From the NCBI RefSeq assembly GCF_001632365.1, contig NW_024468526.1, forward strand, positions 228,882 through 292,881: DNA of 64,000 nt, read 5' to 3'. This document shows, piece by piece, positions 35,201 to 47,999 of the stretch; within the stretch, counting starts at the first letter, position 1, and each line of letters opens with the position of its first letter. A program made the position numbers and the translations under genes. The notes below the pieces were generated by a model. The model searched no databases and was not told the DNA's origin. It saw only the letters and a list, made by a program, of their open reading frames with translations. This stretch comes from Laetiporus sulphureus 93-53. Taxonomy: Eukaryota; Basidiomycota; Agaricomycetes; Polyporales; Laetiporaceae.

Positions 35201-38200
35201 TTAGCGACGCTGGTATCCTGGGATGTGTTTCTTACTCGTCCGTTGAGTATCAATGCTCGTTCACCGGGGGCGAGGTTCAATTGCCGTGCGACGAGCCGAC
35301 CGGTTCTGATATAGTCCTGGTAATCCTTCTCAGCCAGGACGGTCTGGCCAAGGATGTCATCAAGGCTGCCTTCAGATGATATGACGACCTGTGGGCTTTC
35401 ACTTTGTACAGCTACGTCACCAAAGCCCAAGGCGCTGAGCAGGCGAGAAGGCGACATTCGATGCAGCAGCTCTTGAGTTGCAAGTTGTGCAAGCAAGGAC
35501 GAGACCGCTGTCTGCTGAGTCGACATCTCGCTGCTCAAGTTTGATGGGTTGTGGATGAACGAGAGCCGTGATGGGTGCTTTCCGGATGCCTATCACCACA
35601 CCCTGTTAGGATAGCAGAACACTCTTCGAAAACATAACACCAAACCGTCGCAGAGAGAGCTTCCTTGATGAGCTGTCTTCCTGCTTCACTATCCAAGTCG
35701 GCGACGACGTAGGTCGTCAGAGGAACACGCTCGGGCTCGGCTTCATCAAAGTCAACGGATATTTTCCCACTCGTCAACCACAAACTGCCACTTACCGGGA
35801 TAGACGAAAGATCCAGGCCAGTTGAGGAACTCGTATGGTCCTACCAGCTCAAGCAGGCTTAAAATGCGGAGATCACCAGTCTTCACTGACGGGTAGATGT
35901 GTCTGTTCCGTCTCTTCGAGGCCACCGGTAAGTCATAGAAATACGTCGATATGCTAGGAAGGTCATTATCGGTAAGTACGTTGGTCAGAACCTGCCACCA
36001 GCGAACTGCGTAAGCTGCCATATCGTATCCTCATGAGACAGCGTACCAATTCAGTGATGTATTCCATCTGCTCATTGGCCTCTCTCTGCATCAACCTGAG
36101 GAACTCCTGCAACACATGTCGTCAGCGAGAGATCTGGCCTCAGAAAGAATGCATCCACACATCGTCCAAATCAAAGTGTTTTCCGTTCACGAAGGCATGT
36201 CCTTGCGGAGCAGACGACAAACCCGCGTCAAGCCTCGCCGCGTACGCACGCGCCTTATCGAGCTGGTCCTCTGAGCCTGGCAATCCGCGGAGGATCGCAT
36301 CAAGGTCGGTGACGATGCCTTCTTCAAGAGGCTCGTTGGTGGCGAGGAGGAGGTTGAACGTTTGGCGGACGACGCTCCAATCGACAGTGGGCTTAATCGT
36401 TGACACGGGCTTGTCAATTTGTGCAACCTATACCAAAGTTTCTCGCATGAGAACATATAGCATAGAATGGGGTCTACGACCTTACGTGTCTGACAAATTC
36501 CATTGCGTTCGACTTGCCAAAGTGCTCGTTCAGGTAGTAGAGAAGTCGTGCCATTTTTGCGCCTACGCGGAAATGTGAGCCGATATCACACAATGGAACC
36601 TCAACGTCGCCAATCGTCACCTTCTTCTGTCTCGACCAATGGAACCACGCCCCAACGGAATGGGAACATCCGGCCTATGACCTGGCTCACGGTGCTTCCA
36701 ATGAAGTGCAGTGAACTCGATTGGGACAGATCCACGGCCAAGACGGTATTGAAAATATTCGCTCGGATGTTCGGAATTTGACCTGGATACCTCTGGCGCA
36801 AGAACTGTGAAACATAGTTCAGGGATCGTAATCGTAGAGGCCCAATACAGCGGATTTTGACCTACCAGCCTCAGTGTGCTGCCCCATCGTCCATATCTAT
36901 TCACATGGTCGTCATCAGTTGCATATAGACTGAGAAACGCGGCGAGATAGGCTTGCCGGTTGTCTTTCTGCAAGTCGTTTAACCATACGATGACATTTTC
37001 TCCCTCAAGGTGATCGCTTGCATCGAGTATACCGTCCAACACGTCAGATTCGCTTTGGGCAGCTGCGATAGAAGGATGAGTAAGCAGCTCAAATGCTTTC
37101 CCGGGAGAGAGCCCCAGAGAGGTCAAGGACAGCATAATGTCTCGCTCTTTTCGCAGCAATCGCAATAGGCTGGATAATTGTCAGCTGGACAATACCGGCA
37201 GCAAGGAGGTTACATACGCAAATGGAGTGAGGTCCCTTTCATGCAGTGTCACTCCGTTCAACCAAGCCACGTTTGCTCCCCCAGGTGCGCGGATCTGGTT
37301 GTTCTCTACTTCTTCAGACAGGTTGTCGTCTACGGTGACGCGTCGTGCCAAGGAGGTAGCATACTTGGGGAAGTTCTGCGAGAGCTGTTTCATGGTGGAC
37401 AAAGGGTCCTCAGCATCATGGATCAATTGTGCGGCCTGCAATCCAATCTCTGTCAGGTGAACTATTAGAAACCCGAGCCTTCGGGCATAACTGTGCTCAT
37501 TTACCGAGGAACTCGTCATCTGTCAACGGTACGCTCGCATCAAGAGTGGTGTTCTCTGGATATTGCTGAAGCAACGCTGAGATGGCGTCCATGGCCAATG
37601 CAGATGCAAGCGCCTCTTCCGATGTTTCCTCTTCCTCCAGAGTGGCTGTCCCAATAGCATGAATGTCATTTTCCATGTCTTTTCATGAACTGTGTATACC
37701 TTGTCGCCTGTCATCCAGCGCGAGATAGTCCATTTTCTTGAGGTCCAACGCGACTCCATAGCCAGAGAGGTACGACCGCTTCGAGATATCTCGGCCCTCA
37801 GGAGGAATGGGCCGGAAAACGTATTCGATGTGCGGCGACAGACCGCTAGAGGTAGCATACAAATACTGATGCAGTTCGCGGAAGTTGCTCGAGGATAGCG
37901 AGGCATAGAAGATTGCAGTATGGGGCGGCCGGTCGAGCGTGTGTGCTGGTGACGGCTGGATGTGGTCGAATGGTAGCAATCTCGGACGCACGTAGGACCT
38001 TGCAAACCCACAGGGCTCTCAGCACTCGCAACGGCAGTCCCTAGATGGTTCACTCACGGTATCACCTCGCTTGATTTTGGAGGGTCTATCGCTTCCACGC
38101 TAACTAAGCGCGATAGTGTATCCGCGTCGCATACAATCTCGCCGTACCAGTCCACCCACGAACCGCAACCCTCGCCCTGCGCTTCCTCTTTCCGCTTCGC

Positions 38201-38631
38201 ATGCAGATCCGTGTAATATTGGTAGAACGCTTCAATCTTCGGTGTGGCGACATGCAGCGCTAGGTTCATCTCAACAGAAGCATATTCCCCAGGCTTGGAG
38301 AGATACCCTTCGTCAATGGCAGTCTGCAGTGCATGTCGATGTAGTGCCTCCGAGGTGCTCGATGGTTTGGGTACTGTCTCGGGGTTGGTGAGTGCGTCGA
38401 CCAGAGGGAAGAATGCACCCGGATCCTCTATGGATATAGTCTCACTGCGTTGTGCTTTCAGTCAATTGAAGAGTGAGATCCATTACACAGAACGTACATG
38501 CACTCGAGCGGCACGGGAGGCGCCGGCCAGGATGACCGGAGTTCGACCTGGACTGGAGGGCTGGCTGCTAGATTCACATGAGCATATAGCAGTAAGGCGG
38601 TCCAGCTGAACGGCCGCAAGACGTTGCGCAT
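32218..38631 (-). CDS. UDP-glucose:glycoprotein glucosyltransferase (ER folding sensor)
   Basis: This long, many-exon gene starts [20 protein letters not shown] at 38631, a signal peptide, followed by [18 protein letters not shown], the usual UGGT opening. Thioredoxin-like regions follow (for example [13 protein letters not shown] and [14 protein letters not shown]). The C-terminal GT24 catalytic domain has [20 protein letters not shown] with its DAD metal site and [20 protein letters not shown], then CETWC and [14 protein letters not shown]. The protein ends EEVPRDEL, an ER-retrieval tail, at 32218. UGGT adds one glucose to misfolded N-glycoproteins so that they re-bind calnexin. The layout is that of a complete enzyme of about 1,500-1,600 residues. 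Exact exon borders were not all resolved. Yeast Kre5 is a relative without this activity, but the intact GT24 domain favours a true UGGT. Confidence 0.9.
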
Positions 38632-40588
38632 ATGATGTAGACAAGAGCGACTGTTTCTGCGGAAAGATGGCGACGTGTCCGTGAGTGAAGCAATAGTCGG
38701 GAGTCGGCGGTCAAGTTGTCAAGTATACAGGATTGTGCAGATAGATCTAGATGCTTAGCACTGTGGAAAAATTCAAGAGCAAGGCTAGCAAGTACTAATG
38801 AGTCTAAGTCTAGTGAACGCGAAGAGCTGCGCCTTGGGCGCTACATGAACGGTACCGGTTATAACAGTGTAACACGTCGAGATCACGGTCATGTGATGTG
38901 CGCGCGCATATACGCGTCTCCTGCGCAAGACGCGACGCTTCAGCTTGGCCGTGATCTGCGCGACAAAAATTTTTGATTCTGTTCCTATCAGATAATATTA
39001 CTTATCAATAGAGCTTGGGGTTTCAAGCCAATATACAGAGTGATTTAGCAATACTAGGAAAGCATTTTGTCGAATTCAGCAAGCGACTAGTGAACGTTTG
39101 AACTCTCAATCTTGGCCCAGTCATTCAGCAAACCTGAGTAAATTTCTTGCAATTTGTAATTACCGCAACCTCACGTACTTGCCGTTATTACGCAAAGCTG
39201 AATGAGGCCACTATGTAAAATCAAGAAGAGGTAACAGGGTGCGTCAACGTCAAGTTGTATCTCCGAATGAATACTACTATCACCGCGTTTGCCACTATTC
39301 ACGCTATGAACATCGAGGGTAAGATATCAGGAAGCGCTCCAATCTCGTCAAGTGAAGGCGGGAGACTTGACATGGATGGCAGGCTTCCGTGCGAGCTTGA
39401 GATTGAATATCAATATTGATCGGCCACGACTCGAGGTTATATGTAATGACCAGTTATATTCGATGAGAACTTTGGGACTACTCGAAGAACACATTGAAGT
39501 CTTCAATATAGTCGACGGACGCGGGTATGAGCGGAAGATGAAACACACAGCTCAGCCGAGCCCACGATCTATCATTGCTCTCTGTTCATGATTAACTTTG
39601 TTGCCGTGGCAGCATAATTACATGGGGCACAGGTTGCATGAACAATCCGCGGATCACCCAGCGCATCTTCTTTGTTCGCGCCACAGCCTCTGCAGACTGC
39701 CAGGCTCAGTGCAGCGAGTGAATACTAGAGCTCTCCGCGGACTTCCGGGCCCCGACTCATGACATGGACATGTCAACTCATCTGGAAGTGTGTGCTAAAA
39801 TTTTTGCCCGTCCAGTTTTCTGCTGATGATTTAAGTTCGCTGCTGCTAGCTCGGGGGTTCGGCGATTTCAGTCCAGCTGAGCGCTCGTGATAGGCTCCTT
39901 TCATGTCACTACTACTAACCAGCACAGCATAGATCATATTGTGATCAAAAATCACTTGATCATGTTGAAGGATAACCGTAAGAGTCCTATATGTCTTGAT
40001 ATTAAACCCTGCGCAGTCAAGTTGTAGATTGCAATCTGTATCGATAATGCCCTATCCGAAGGGATAGGCGGGTAGTCGGTGCTACGTTTATTACCGGTGA
40101 CTCATCAGCCAAGGTTCAAAACTGCCTGGGATCCTAGTCAGCATCAACACAGAAACCATGATAAATCCTAGTAAGGTGCAACAATATCGTTGTTTGATTG
40201 TTTGACGCTCATTCTCAGATGTGCAGCTGTGACATATCGGTACCGCACCTCGGTTGTTCATCATAGTTCCGATGTGGCATTCAACATACGAGTGTGCCGA
40301 GTGTGCCATACTGGAAAATAAGCTGTTAAATGCATCAACAGCTTTAGGGTGGCTCTGATGCAGACAGAGCTTGCTCTAGCTGCTCGGTAGCCACAGCATC
40401 GTGGGAGATCTGTCCCTCGACAGCTGTCTCTGCAGGTATATAGTTCAGCTGTGTAGCTCTAACCCCCCAGAGCTGGCTCATACTTATTCCCTCTTCCTTG
40501 TTGCAGTCCTCGTTCTTTTCACTGCTCCCCCGATTTCAGTCCAGGTTCCTTCAGCTGTGCCGAGGAATCACCCACCACCTTCTTAGAC
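38632..40588. other. Long intergenic region
   Basis: Nearly 2 kb without a supportable gene lies between divergent UGGT (-) and the first DUF6533-type gene (+). It is AT-richer than the flanking coding DNA. A possible TATA element (GGTATATAG) lies near 40435, about 150 bp before the next start. No inverted-repeat element was found. Confidence 0.45.
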
Positions 40589-42236
40589 ATGACACCAGAA
40601 GAAACTGCACTTGAGTATGAGACCCGCCATACTTTATAGCTAGCCATGCTCATCATTGTGATGCAGGTATTTGCAGGTATATCTGGTTTTCGAAAATTAT
40701 TTCTTTTTTTCGGTGACCGGTACGCTCGTCTTGCTGTTCCCATCATACTTTCGTTGGCTTTGCTCATACTTGACGCATTGCAGTGCTATGTTGCTACGAC
40801 TACATCCTGACGTTGGACCGTGAAATCAAATACATATGGAAGGCCGATCTCTCACTTGCAACTTCACTTTACTATGCCTTCAGATACGCCGCACTATTTA
40901 ATACAATCATGGTATTGCTTACTCGGATTGCATGGCCAAGTTGGCAATCTATTTCGGTGAGTTTCCGTAGGTATCCGGTGCTTCCATGCATGCTATGGCT
41001 GACTGACTCGCCCCACAGACGTGAGCAGATGCCAATCATTGGTACATAACTGTGCCCGGCTCACGCTTCCCATCGGTTCCCTTTTCAGCTGCGGCATCGT
41101 CTTGCGTGTGCAAATGGTATTAGATATAATTGTTCTGGTTAGCGCTACAAGTAAGTATGTTTTGCGACTAGTACATGAAGAAGAATTTCATAACTTTGGC
41201 AGTTTTCGCGGCATTACGGGTATATGCCATCTTCAGTTGCAACAAGTGGATGTTCGGTCTGGTTCTCTTGTCCGGAATGATCAATCCAGTAATCTCCATC
41301 GTAAGACGTGTCAGACGCTTGCATTTTATGCTCAACTAATGTCAATGGCTCTATGCAGTATATTTTCGTGATAACCTCGCCAGATCTTTTTGCGGTCACG
41401 GGTTTCCAAGCATGTATTTTTAGCATCGTCGGCAGCTTGCCATCCTATGAAACGTGTGTGTCCAAAACCTTTACAGTCGATATTGATTATTCTAACGTGC
41501 GCTTAGTTGTGCGTGTGACATTCTGACGAAACATCTGAATCGCATTTCCTAATCGTGTTCGCTACAGGGATGATAGCTGCAAGAGCCGCCTCGCTCGTGT
41601 CTGATGGCTTGGTATTAACATTGACATGCATGAAAACCGTTCGGAAGACAGACTTCAAGTTAGGATTTATAAAATCGTCCCCTGGGTCATCCTTGCAGGA
41701 CATATTGTTAAGGGACAGTGCGTGTCTGCAGATACCCGCCGTTGTATACTGCTAATGCACATGCCATTGTGTTCCTTCAGCCACACTATGCTTTGCGTAC
41801 GTAGTAGAATTTGAGAAGCCAATGTAAGCTCACGTCGCTGGTGCTCAGATTTCTCTGTGTCGTCAACGTCATCGGGATTGCAACAGGTCGCTTGACCGAG
41901 GTATGGGAGACATTTGCCGCCTGTATGTCAAATTATGAACTCACTTTTCTTGTCCAGTTCATCGATATCTGGCAGACTTGGACAGCAATGTGAGTTGCGC
42001 CTCGATTATGGTAAAAGCAGCTCGGACTGAGCACAAGCAATAGTCTCACTTCGGTGTTACTGTCTCGGCTAGCGCTCGACCTTCGCGAAGCCTCTGCAGC
42101 TGCACTCGAGAGCGAAGGGACGTTCTCTCAGGCGCCACAGGATCTGGCATTTGCTCATGAAGAGGAGATCGCGGACTCGGAGGGCTCGGTTGGTGAGCTT
42201 GACAACGTGATGGCCGAGTCGTCGAGCTTCGTATAG
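40589..42236 (+). CDS. DUF6533-type seven-helix membrane protein, copy A
   Basis: This spliced gene has the order of blocks seen in agaricomycete DUF6533 proteins. A short N-terminus (MTPEETAL) comes first, then CYDYILTLDREIKYIWKADL, LYYAFRYAALFNTIMVLLTR, VLRVQMVLDIIVLVSAT, the helix MFGLVLLSGMINPVISI, YIFVITSPDLFAVTGFQAC, and SLVSDGLVLTLTCMKTVRKT. The frame LYTANAHAIVFLQPHYAL comes next, and the C-terminal cytosolic tail is LTSVLLSRLALDLREAS, with an acidic stretch to 42236. It has several short introns, and the N-terminal exon structure is uncertain. The domain of unknown function typically covers the first three helices. Function unknown; these proteins look receptor-like but no ligand is known to me. 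Copies B and C lie within 10 kb. Confidence 0.62.
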
Positions 42237-43399
42237 AATGGCACGCCGCTCAGTACTAAGTGAAATTCGTGCCACCCGTGACTGGACATCTATTAATTGC
42301 AAACGACCTTCCAGCAAGGCTAATCCTCGCTGATCAATCAAGTCATGTCAATTCGACGGGTAGACCCGCAGTAAACGATAGACGGCATGAGCCTCTGATC
42401 CGGGCTCATACTGGCAGAAGGTCGAGTGCTTCTTCGACCACGATGGCTCGCCGATGAAGCGCCGCTTGCAGCCTGAATGCTTAAGAGTCCCAGGCTTAGA
42501 CGTCTGGCCCAGGGAAGCATGCTGACCCAGTTGAACTACGTCCATCGACACATTCATGCGTAAATGCTTAAATGCAGTCTACATGACTTTCAGCGAAAGT
42601 GGCCGCAGTGGAGGCTAAATATGACGAACCTGTCGGTTCTCCAACTGAAAGCTACCTAGAAGAACGGAGATATCGATTTTTGCCTGTATGATTCAGCAAC
42701 TTGCGCCCGTCTGTCTTCATTTCTGCGCCAATTGCCACGTCCAGAAATCTCGGAGCTCGCATAATAGCGCAAGCGCTTGACCAAAGGTGCCAGTATACGT
42801 TTCCTCGATCAAATTGAGGTGTAGTTCTGCGGGCATATAAGCCCCCGATGTCGCGATACCAAGTACAATGACTCTAATCGGACTTGATAAGCTCGCTGAT
42901 CGCTGAGCGCTAAAGATCTCTCGCTGACATAACCGAGAACTGCGAAGGACCTACCAATTCAAGCAACTCAATCTGTTTACGCGTGGCCACCGCCTCGTAT
43001 CCGCCGAGCTCTTTCCGACTTTCATTAGCAACGGGCTTTCGTCCTCGTTCGAGCACACTCGCCTCCCGTGGCTGGCTCGAACTTCTGTATGGCACCCGCA
43101 GGCTCTGGCCGACAATGTCGTCGGGGCCACTGTCGCCTAGCTGGTATCATAGTGCTTCCGAATTACGATAGTTTCCCGGAAAAGCTTCATCGCCGAAAGC
43201 TCGCTGAGCAATCACACCCGTCATTTGCTTAGTGATCCAGAAATTTCGGGCGATGTCCCGTTAGAATACTTCATCCCGCTCGAAACCGTCTGAGTAATGC
43301 AAGTCCAGGAGCCTTTCGGGAACATGGATCAAGGTCTACGCGAGGATTATAAAGCCCCGCCAGTACCCAGCACGACGTATTCTCCTACTTCCCCGAAAG
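42237..43399. other. Intergenic region upstream of the ene-reductase
   Basis: I see no gene in this 1.2 kb. A further TATA-like CATATAAG lies near 42833-42840. The proximal promoter of the next gene is listed separately. Confidence 0.4.
43348..43353 (+). promoter_or_regulatory. TATA box of the ene-reductase gene
   Basis: TATAAA lies 52 bp upstream of the ATG at 43400, a usual distance for a fungal TATA promoter with a short leader. Confidence 0.5.
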
Positions 43400-44899
43400 A
43401 TGGCCAGCGAACTCATCGTCAACGCGCCCGCACCCAATGTTCCCTACTTCATGCCCGCGCAGAACCCGCCTGCGGGCACTGCGCTTGACCCGCAGCCAAA
43501 TGGCAAGCCCATCCCGAAGCTTTTCCAGCCGCTGAAGATCCGTGGCGTCGAATTCCATAATCGCATCTGGGTATATGGCTCTGATTTTGAATAGTGAGTG
43601 GCCTGATCGCTGATGATGCCATCCTTGGCAGCTATCTCCCCTGTGCCAATACTCGGCTGAGAACGGAAAGCCATCCCCATGGCAATTCGCACATTGTACG
43701 TCTTCCTACGCATACTTCCTATCATCCAATAGCGCATCACCAACACACTCTTCAACAGTGGGTGGCATCCTGACCCGCGGTCCCGGCTTGACCGTGGTTG
43801 AGGCGACCGCAGTCGTCCCAGAAGGCCGTATCACTCCACAAGACGTCGGAATCTGGTCCGACGAGCACATCCAGCCCTGGAAGGAGATCGTCCAGTTCGC
43901 CCACTCCCAGAACCAGAAGATTGCCGTCCAACTCGCGCACGGGGGTCGTAAGGCATCGACCGTTGCGCCATGGCTGCACTCTGGACTCGCTGCGCCTGAG
44001 ATCGACGGCGGCTGGCCGGACAACGTCTGGGGTCCGAGCGACATCCCGTACAACGAACACTTCCCAAAGCCGAAAGAGCTTTCGCATGACGGCGTCAAGC
44101 GCGTCGTGCATGCGTTCGCGAACGGCGCCCGTCGCGCGCTCAAGGCGGGTTTCGACGTCATCGAGATCCATGCCGCGCACGGGTACCTGATCAGCGAGTT
44201 TCTCAACCCGCAAGCGAACAGGCGCACGGACGAGTATGGCGGAAGCTTTGAGAATCGGATCCGGCTGCTGATTGAGATCGTTGACGCCCTGCGCGCGATC
44301 ATACCTCCCGAGATGCCTCTCTTTGTCCGGTGAGTATATTGGTCTCTTCTGTGATGATTATCTAGACCCTGACATTTGATATGTAGTGTTTCTGGGACAG
44401 ACTGGCTCGAGGAGGTCTATCCTAACGAGCACTGGGGCATTGAGGACACCGTTCGGCTCGCGCCCATCCTCGCCGAGCACGGTGTCGACCTGCTCGACGT
44501 CTCCAGCGGCGGCGTCCATGCCGCGCAGAGGCTCAAGCTTAAACCGCTCATGCAGGTCCCGTTCTCCGAGGCAGTCAGGCGCGCACACGGCGACAAGATC
44601 CTCGTCAGCGCCGTGGGCTCGATCACGAACGGGAATGACGCGCGGAATGTGATCGACCAGGTGAGCGACAAGTGCATGCTTCTGGGCTTGCGGGGTGGAC
44701 TCTGACGCTATGTAATGTGCAGGGCGCGGCAGATGTCGTCTTTGTCGGACGCCAGTTCCAGAAGAACCCCGGGGCCGTCTGGGCGTTTGCGGAGGATCTG
44801 GGTGTGACTATCACTGTCCCACATCAGATTGAGTGGGGCTTCGTCGGGCGAGGAGGTGTCGGTAGGAAAGGTGTGGCTGGGTTGAAGCAACAATTCTAA
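43400..44899 (+). CDS. NADH:flavin oxidoreductase, YqjM-like ene-reductase
   Basis: Five exons (43400-43570, 43632-43695, 43759-44329, 44387-44660, 44723-44899) give 418 residues of an FMN-dependent old-yellow-enzyme relative of the YqjM (thermophilic-like) class, which reduces activated C=C bonds with NAD(P)H. Visible features: [17 protein letters not shown], then [20 protein letters not shown] with the cysteine and tyrosine typical of the YqjM class; [34 protein letters not shown]; the substrate-binding histidine pair in [31 protein letters not shown]; and the FMN-phosphate region [15 protein letters not shown] with [14 protein letters not shown]. The second exon is only 64 nt but is required for the active-site cysteine. 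No missing key residues. The gene lies among DUF6533 membrane-protein genes; no biosynthetic core enzyme is nearby, so the substrate is unknown. Confidence 0.88.
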
Positions 44900-45506
44900 G
44901 CTAGATGCGACAAATCTGCATAGCAACAAATTGCGCGACTGTTAGACGTTAGATTTGGTTGTGTACTAGAAGACATCAACTGACGCAGCAATGGCATTAT
45001 TGACAATTCAGCTGTTGAACTCTTTTCGAGACGACAGTGCACTGGCTCACAAAGCGTTCATCTTAGCGATGAAGAACTGTGAAGGCCGTTGCAGTGGCAC
45101 TCAACATTCAAATATTCAAGTTTCAGATAGGTACCAATGCTACGCTGAACAGCTGATCCGCAAAATTGCTGAAGGAAGACTCGAAGCCTTCATGAACGCG
45201 AGGAGCGGACATTCTAACGGATTGACTTCCATGTTAGATTTCACTCCTCACTCCCACGAGACACTGGAAGGCGGCGGCTGGCTAACACCGGGGCCGCACC
45301 AATATATCCTACTAGGAGGAGGAGCCTGAGCGTCGCAACGCTGCATCCTGTGCACCGCTTCAAGTCTTCTGAATCCTGATCAATGCCTCGCATTGTTGAG
45401 ACAGCGCGAAAAACAAGCTTGTTTGTCCGGCCAAACAATAAGATCAGACCTGGCCAGAATGATAGAAAATGCTACGGTTGGGCAATAGGGATGTCCTACA
45501 TCAGTC
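44900..45506. other. Intergenic region between ene-reductase and DUF6533 copy B
   Basis: A 112-codon frame exists at 44991-45329 (+), but its composition gives no family match and no codon pattern I trust, so I do not call it. Both neighbouring genes end here. Confidence 0.4.
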
Positions 45507-45518
45507 CTACATCAGTCC
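45497..45518. repeat. 11-bp tandem duplication over the stop codon of DUF6533 copy B
   Basis: The unit TACATCAGTCC (plus strand) occurs twice in tandem. Read on the minus strand, the repeat unit contains the TAG that ends copy B, so the stop itself is duplicated. Confidence 0.85.
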
Positions 45519-47106
45519 CTGCTCTGCATCCTCTGTTTCAGGACCCGAAGTTACATCACTTGCTGGTGCGTCGGGGTCACTATCAGCCGAATATTCGTCT
45601 ATGGCATCCAAGGTCATACTGAATAATGAGAACGAGGATGGACAAGTCGCATTTCGACTAGCAGAAGCTTTGCGCAAATTCAACATGAGCCGTGACAGCG
45701 TCATCGATGTCAACCTGGAACGAATCAATGCTGAGCCAGAGTCATGAAAATCAGTGTGGAGGAGACGAACGCAGCTGTCCAAACAGCGAATGGCTCTGCG
45801 AACTGAAATGCAGTCAGCAAAGGAGATCATTCTCGTTGTCGGGCGACGTACAGACGTTGCGTCGAGATGACCGATTCCAATGCTCACAACGTTAGTGGCG
45901 GATAGTATACTGAAATGCAATTGATGATATTCTGTCTGATATGAGGGCGTGCGACTCACGCGAAAGACCACGCAGCTTAGCATAAGCGTAAGTGAAATAC
46001 TTTTCAGTTACTCTTGAAGACGTACTATGGATAAGCATCAAGTTATGCAGCCCGCTTCTCAGGCTGTCTTCTCTGGATTGGCGGGTTTCCAGCCACGTCA
46101 AGACGAACACGATGATATCTGCCAAGACAGATGCTGCCCTGCCACCAATTACCCCTTCCGAGATGACATGAGTCGATCATGCTGACACTAATTGAATCAC
46201 AACTTAGAGCTGGACAGCGCATCAGCCTACACACATATAGAACCAGAGGGGATGACTCACTTATCGTATACACTTCCTGATATGATTGACATGAATTGAC
46301 ACGTTACTTGATTGTCAGGAAGTAGGGAAACGTGCCCGCGCGTTACCACGAACGTATACTTGGAGGAATTCAGAGGAAGTATCTACGTGTTACATTAAGT
46401 CTACTTACTAATGTTAGGATAGGGTTAACGAGGCTCATAAGTAACACCAGCGCAAAGACAGATTTAGAACCATTGTAGATTTCATATACGCGAAGAGCTG
46501 CAAACGCTGTGGTGCCTCGTCGGATGCAGAAGCATTGGAAAAACGTGCTAAATTGCTTACCAGCAGCACTAGTCAAAAGAATGACGTCGTAAACCATCTG
46601 TAAAATCATGAACGCAGCACAGCTAGTGAAACATATATTAAGCCATCTTCTGGGAGGTGACTTGGATCGACATTTTACCTCTGTCATGAATAGTTCACAA
46701 AGTGTACGGTCGGCGCAGATGCATGTCACTCACCGTTGGTGTAGACCAGGTTGCGAAGGACGCCATCGACCAGACCGTGACGATGCAGTCAAGGGCTGCA
46801 CTATACCTGCAGGCATAGAACAGTATACACGAGAAAGAAAGCCTGGCTTTCCATATATAATGGTACTCGTCGCCGATAGTCAAGAGATAGTCATACAGCA
46901 CGAGGGCTTGGGTGAGCTTATGTCAGTATACACATCATCGATGACGAGATGTGCTGAAAACATACCTCTAGCCGAAGTATACAGTGATACTTCCAGGAAG
47001 CTAAAGCAAAGCATATGACACCACTCAACTCGAGAGTTATCGCATGAAGGCAGCAGTACAGCACGTACGTTTCCTCAGGCGTTATAGAAAAGACGGAGGA
47101 AGACAT
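45507..47106 (-). CDS. DUF6533-type seven-helix membrane protein, copy B
   Basis: Start MSSSVFSITPEETYVLYCCL at 47106. Then come the conserved LVLYDYLLTIGDEYHYIWKA, the helix FSCILFYACRYSAALDCIV, AAFMILQMVYDVILLTSAA, FAALRVYEIYNGSKSVFALV, LLMSLVNPILTL, and an extracellular-looking segment YTFVVTRGHVSLLPDNQVTC. Next are VIGGRAASVLADIIVFVLTW with LHNLMLIHST, and the C-terminal MTLSRLMLNLRKASASRN plus an acidic tail ending at 45507. The segment YTFVV...LPDNQ.TC and the VIGGRAAS..AD helix are shared with copy C (YSFVVIIPQVQPLPDNQNTC; VIGGRAASICADVVVLLLTW), so B and C are close paralogues on the same strand. Several introns were placed by homology between copies; a helix between LIHST and the last exon was not resolved. 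Function unknown. Confidence 0.62.
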
Positions 47107-47930
47107 GTCTGACACCTTCAGCGGTGACGAACGAAGAAGACATGCCGGCTATTTGTACACATCCACTTGACGCTTATGGGTTGAGCTTGGGCTGTGGTAG
47201 AGGTATTTCCTCGCGTCCATAAGACACTCCAAGTGATTGAAACCCCCAGAACCCAAATGATTGCCACACATCACTTCCGTTCCTGCACCGACAATAACAG
47301 TTAAGGCTGCTCAGAGAGCTGTACCGAATGTGGTTTACTTTGCATAAGAATACGTGCCTAAGCCGCAGGACACGCCAGCTGTCATTGTGAGCTTCTTGGT
47401 TCATGACTGTTTTTGCACTATCCGCGGTGAGCACAGACTCGGATGCCTTGAAACTGCGTTGAAACATATACACAGCGTAGTGCGTACATCTTTACATGCT
47501 TATCTGTCCACGTTGCTTCCTTCCGGTGACTTCTATGACAGATGGAGAGGACACGAATGCCACATGAAGTCACTTCGATCGAGGCTAACATCGAAGGTCG
47601 CATAGCCTGCCCGCACCATCAGCATTGACCGAAATGCAGTACATGGCGGCAGACTGCAAACTCTAAGCGCAAGGACCACATCAACCGCGAACAGCATCGG
47701 ATGACATGGCATTGAAATGCATTTAATGCCGCGCTTGGACGTCGGTGATTTGTGCTTACGTATAGAGACCGCAAAAATAGAGTACGTGGGGGATTGCCGT
47801 GAAGAATATTGATGGGTCGCGTTAGATGCCCATATGCGAGAATTTCGCTGGCAGTACAGCAGCTTTTCTATGCTACTGACATATCCTAACCTGGCCACCA
47901 AGGGTGAGAATTAGTGCACAATCCATGCAT
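47107..47930. other. Unresolved region upstream of copy B
   Basis: Minus-strand frames here (for example ALRVCSLPPCTAFRSMLMVR near 47600-47680) are only loosely reminiscent of the alanine-leucine helices of the cluster. I cannot join them into a gene. They may be leader sequence or a decayed paralogue. Confidence 0.25.
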
Positions 47931-47999
47931 AGTGAACCGCGATATATCATACTATCGCATCCATAGATTGTGGTCCCAGTAATTCCGGCTTGATGAGAT

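Noticed and set aside
44991..45329. 112-codon plus-strand frame
   Set aside because: No recognisable domain, no promoter evidence and an atypical composition; likely chance.
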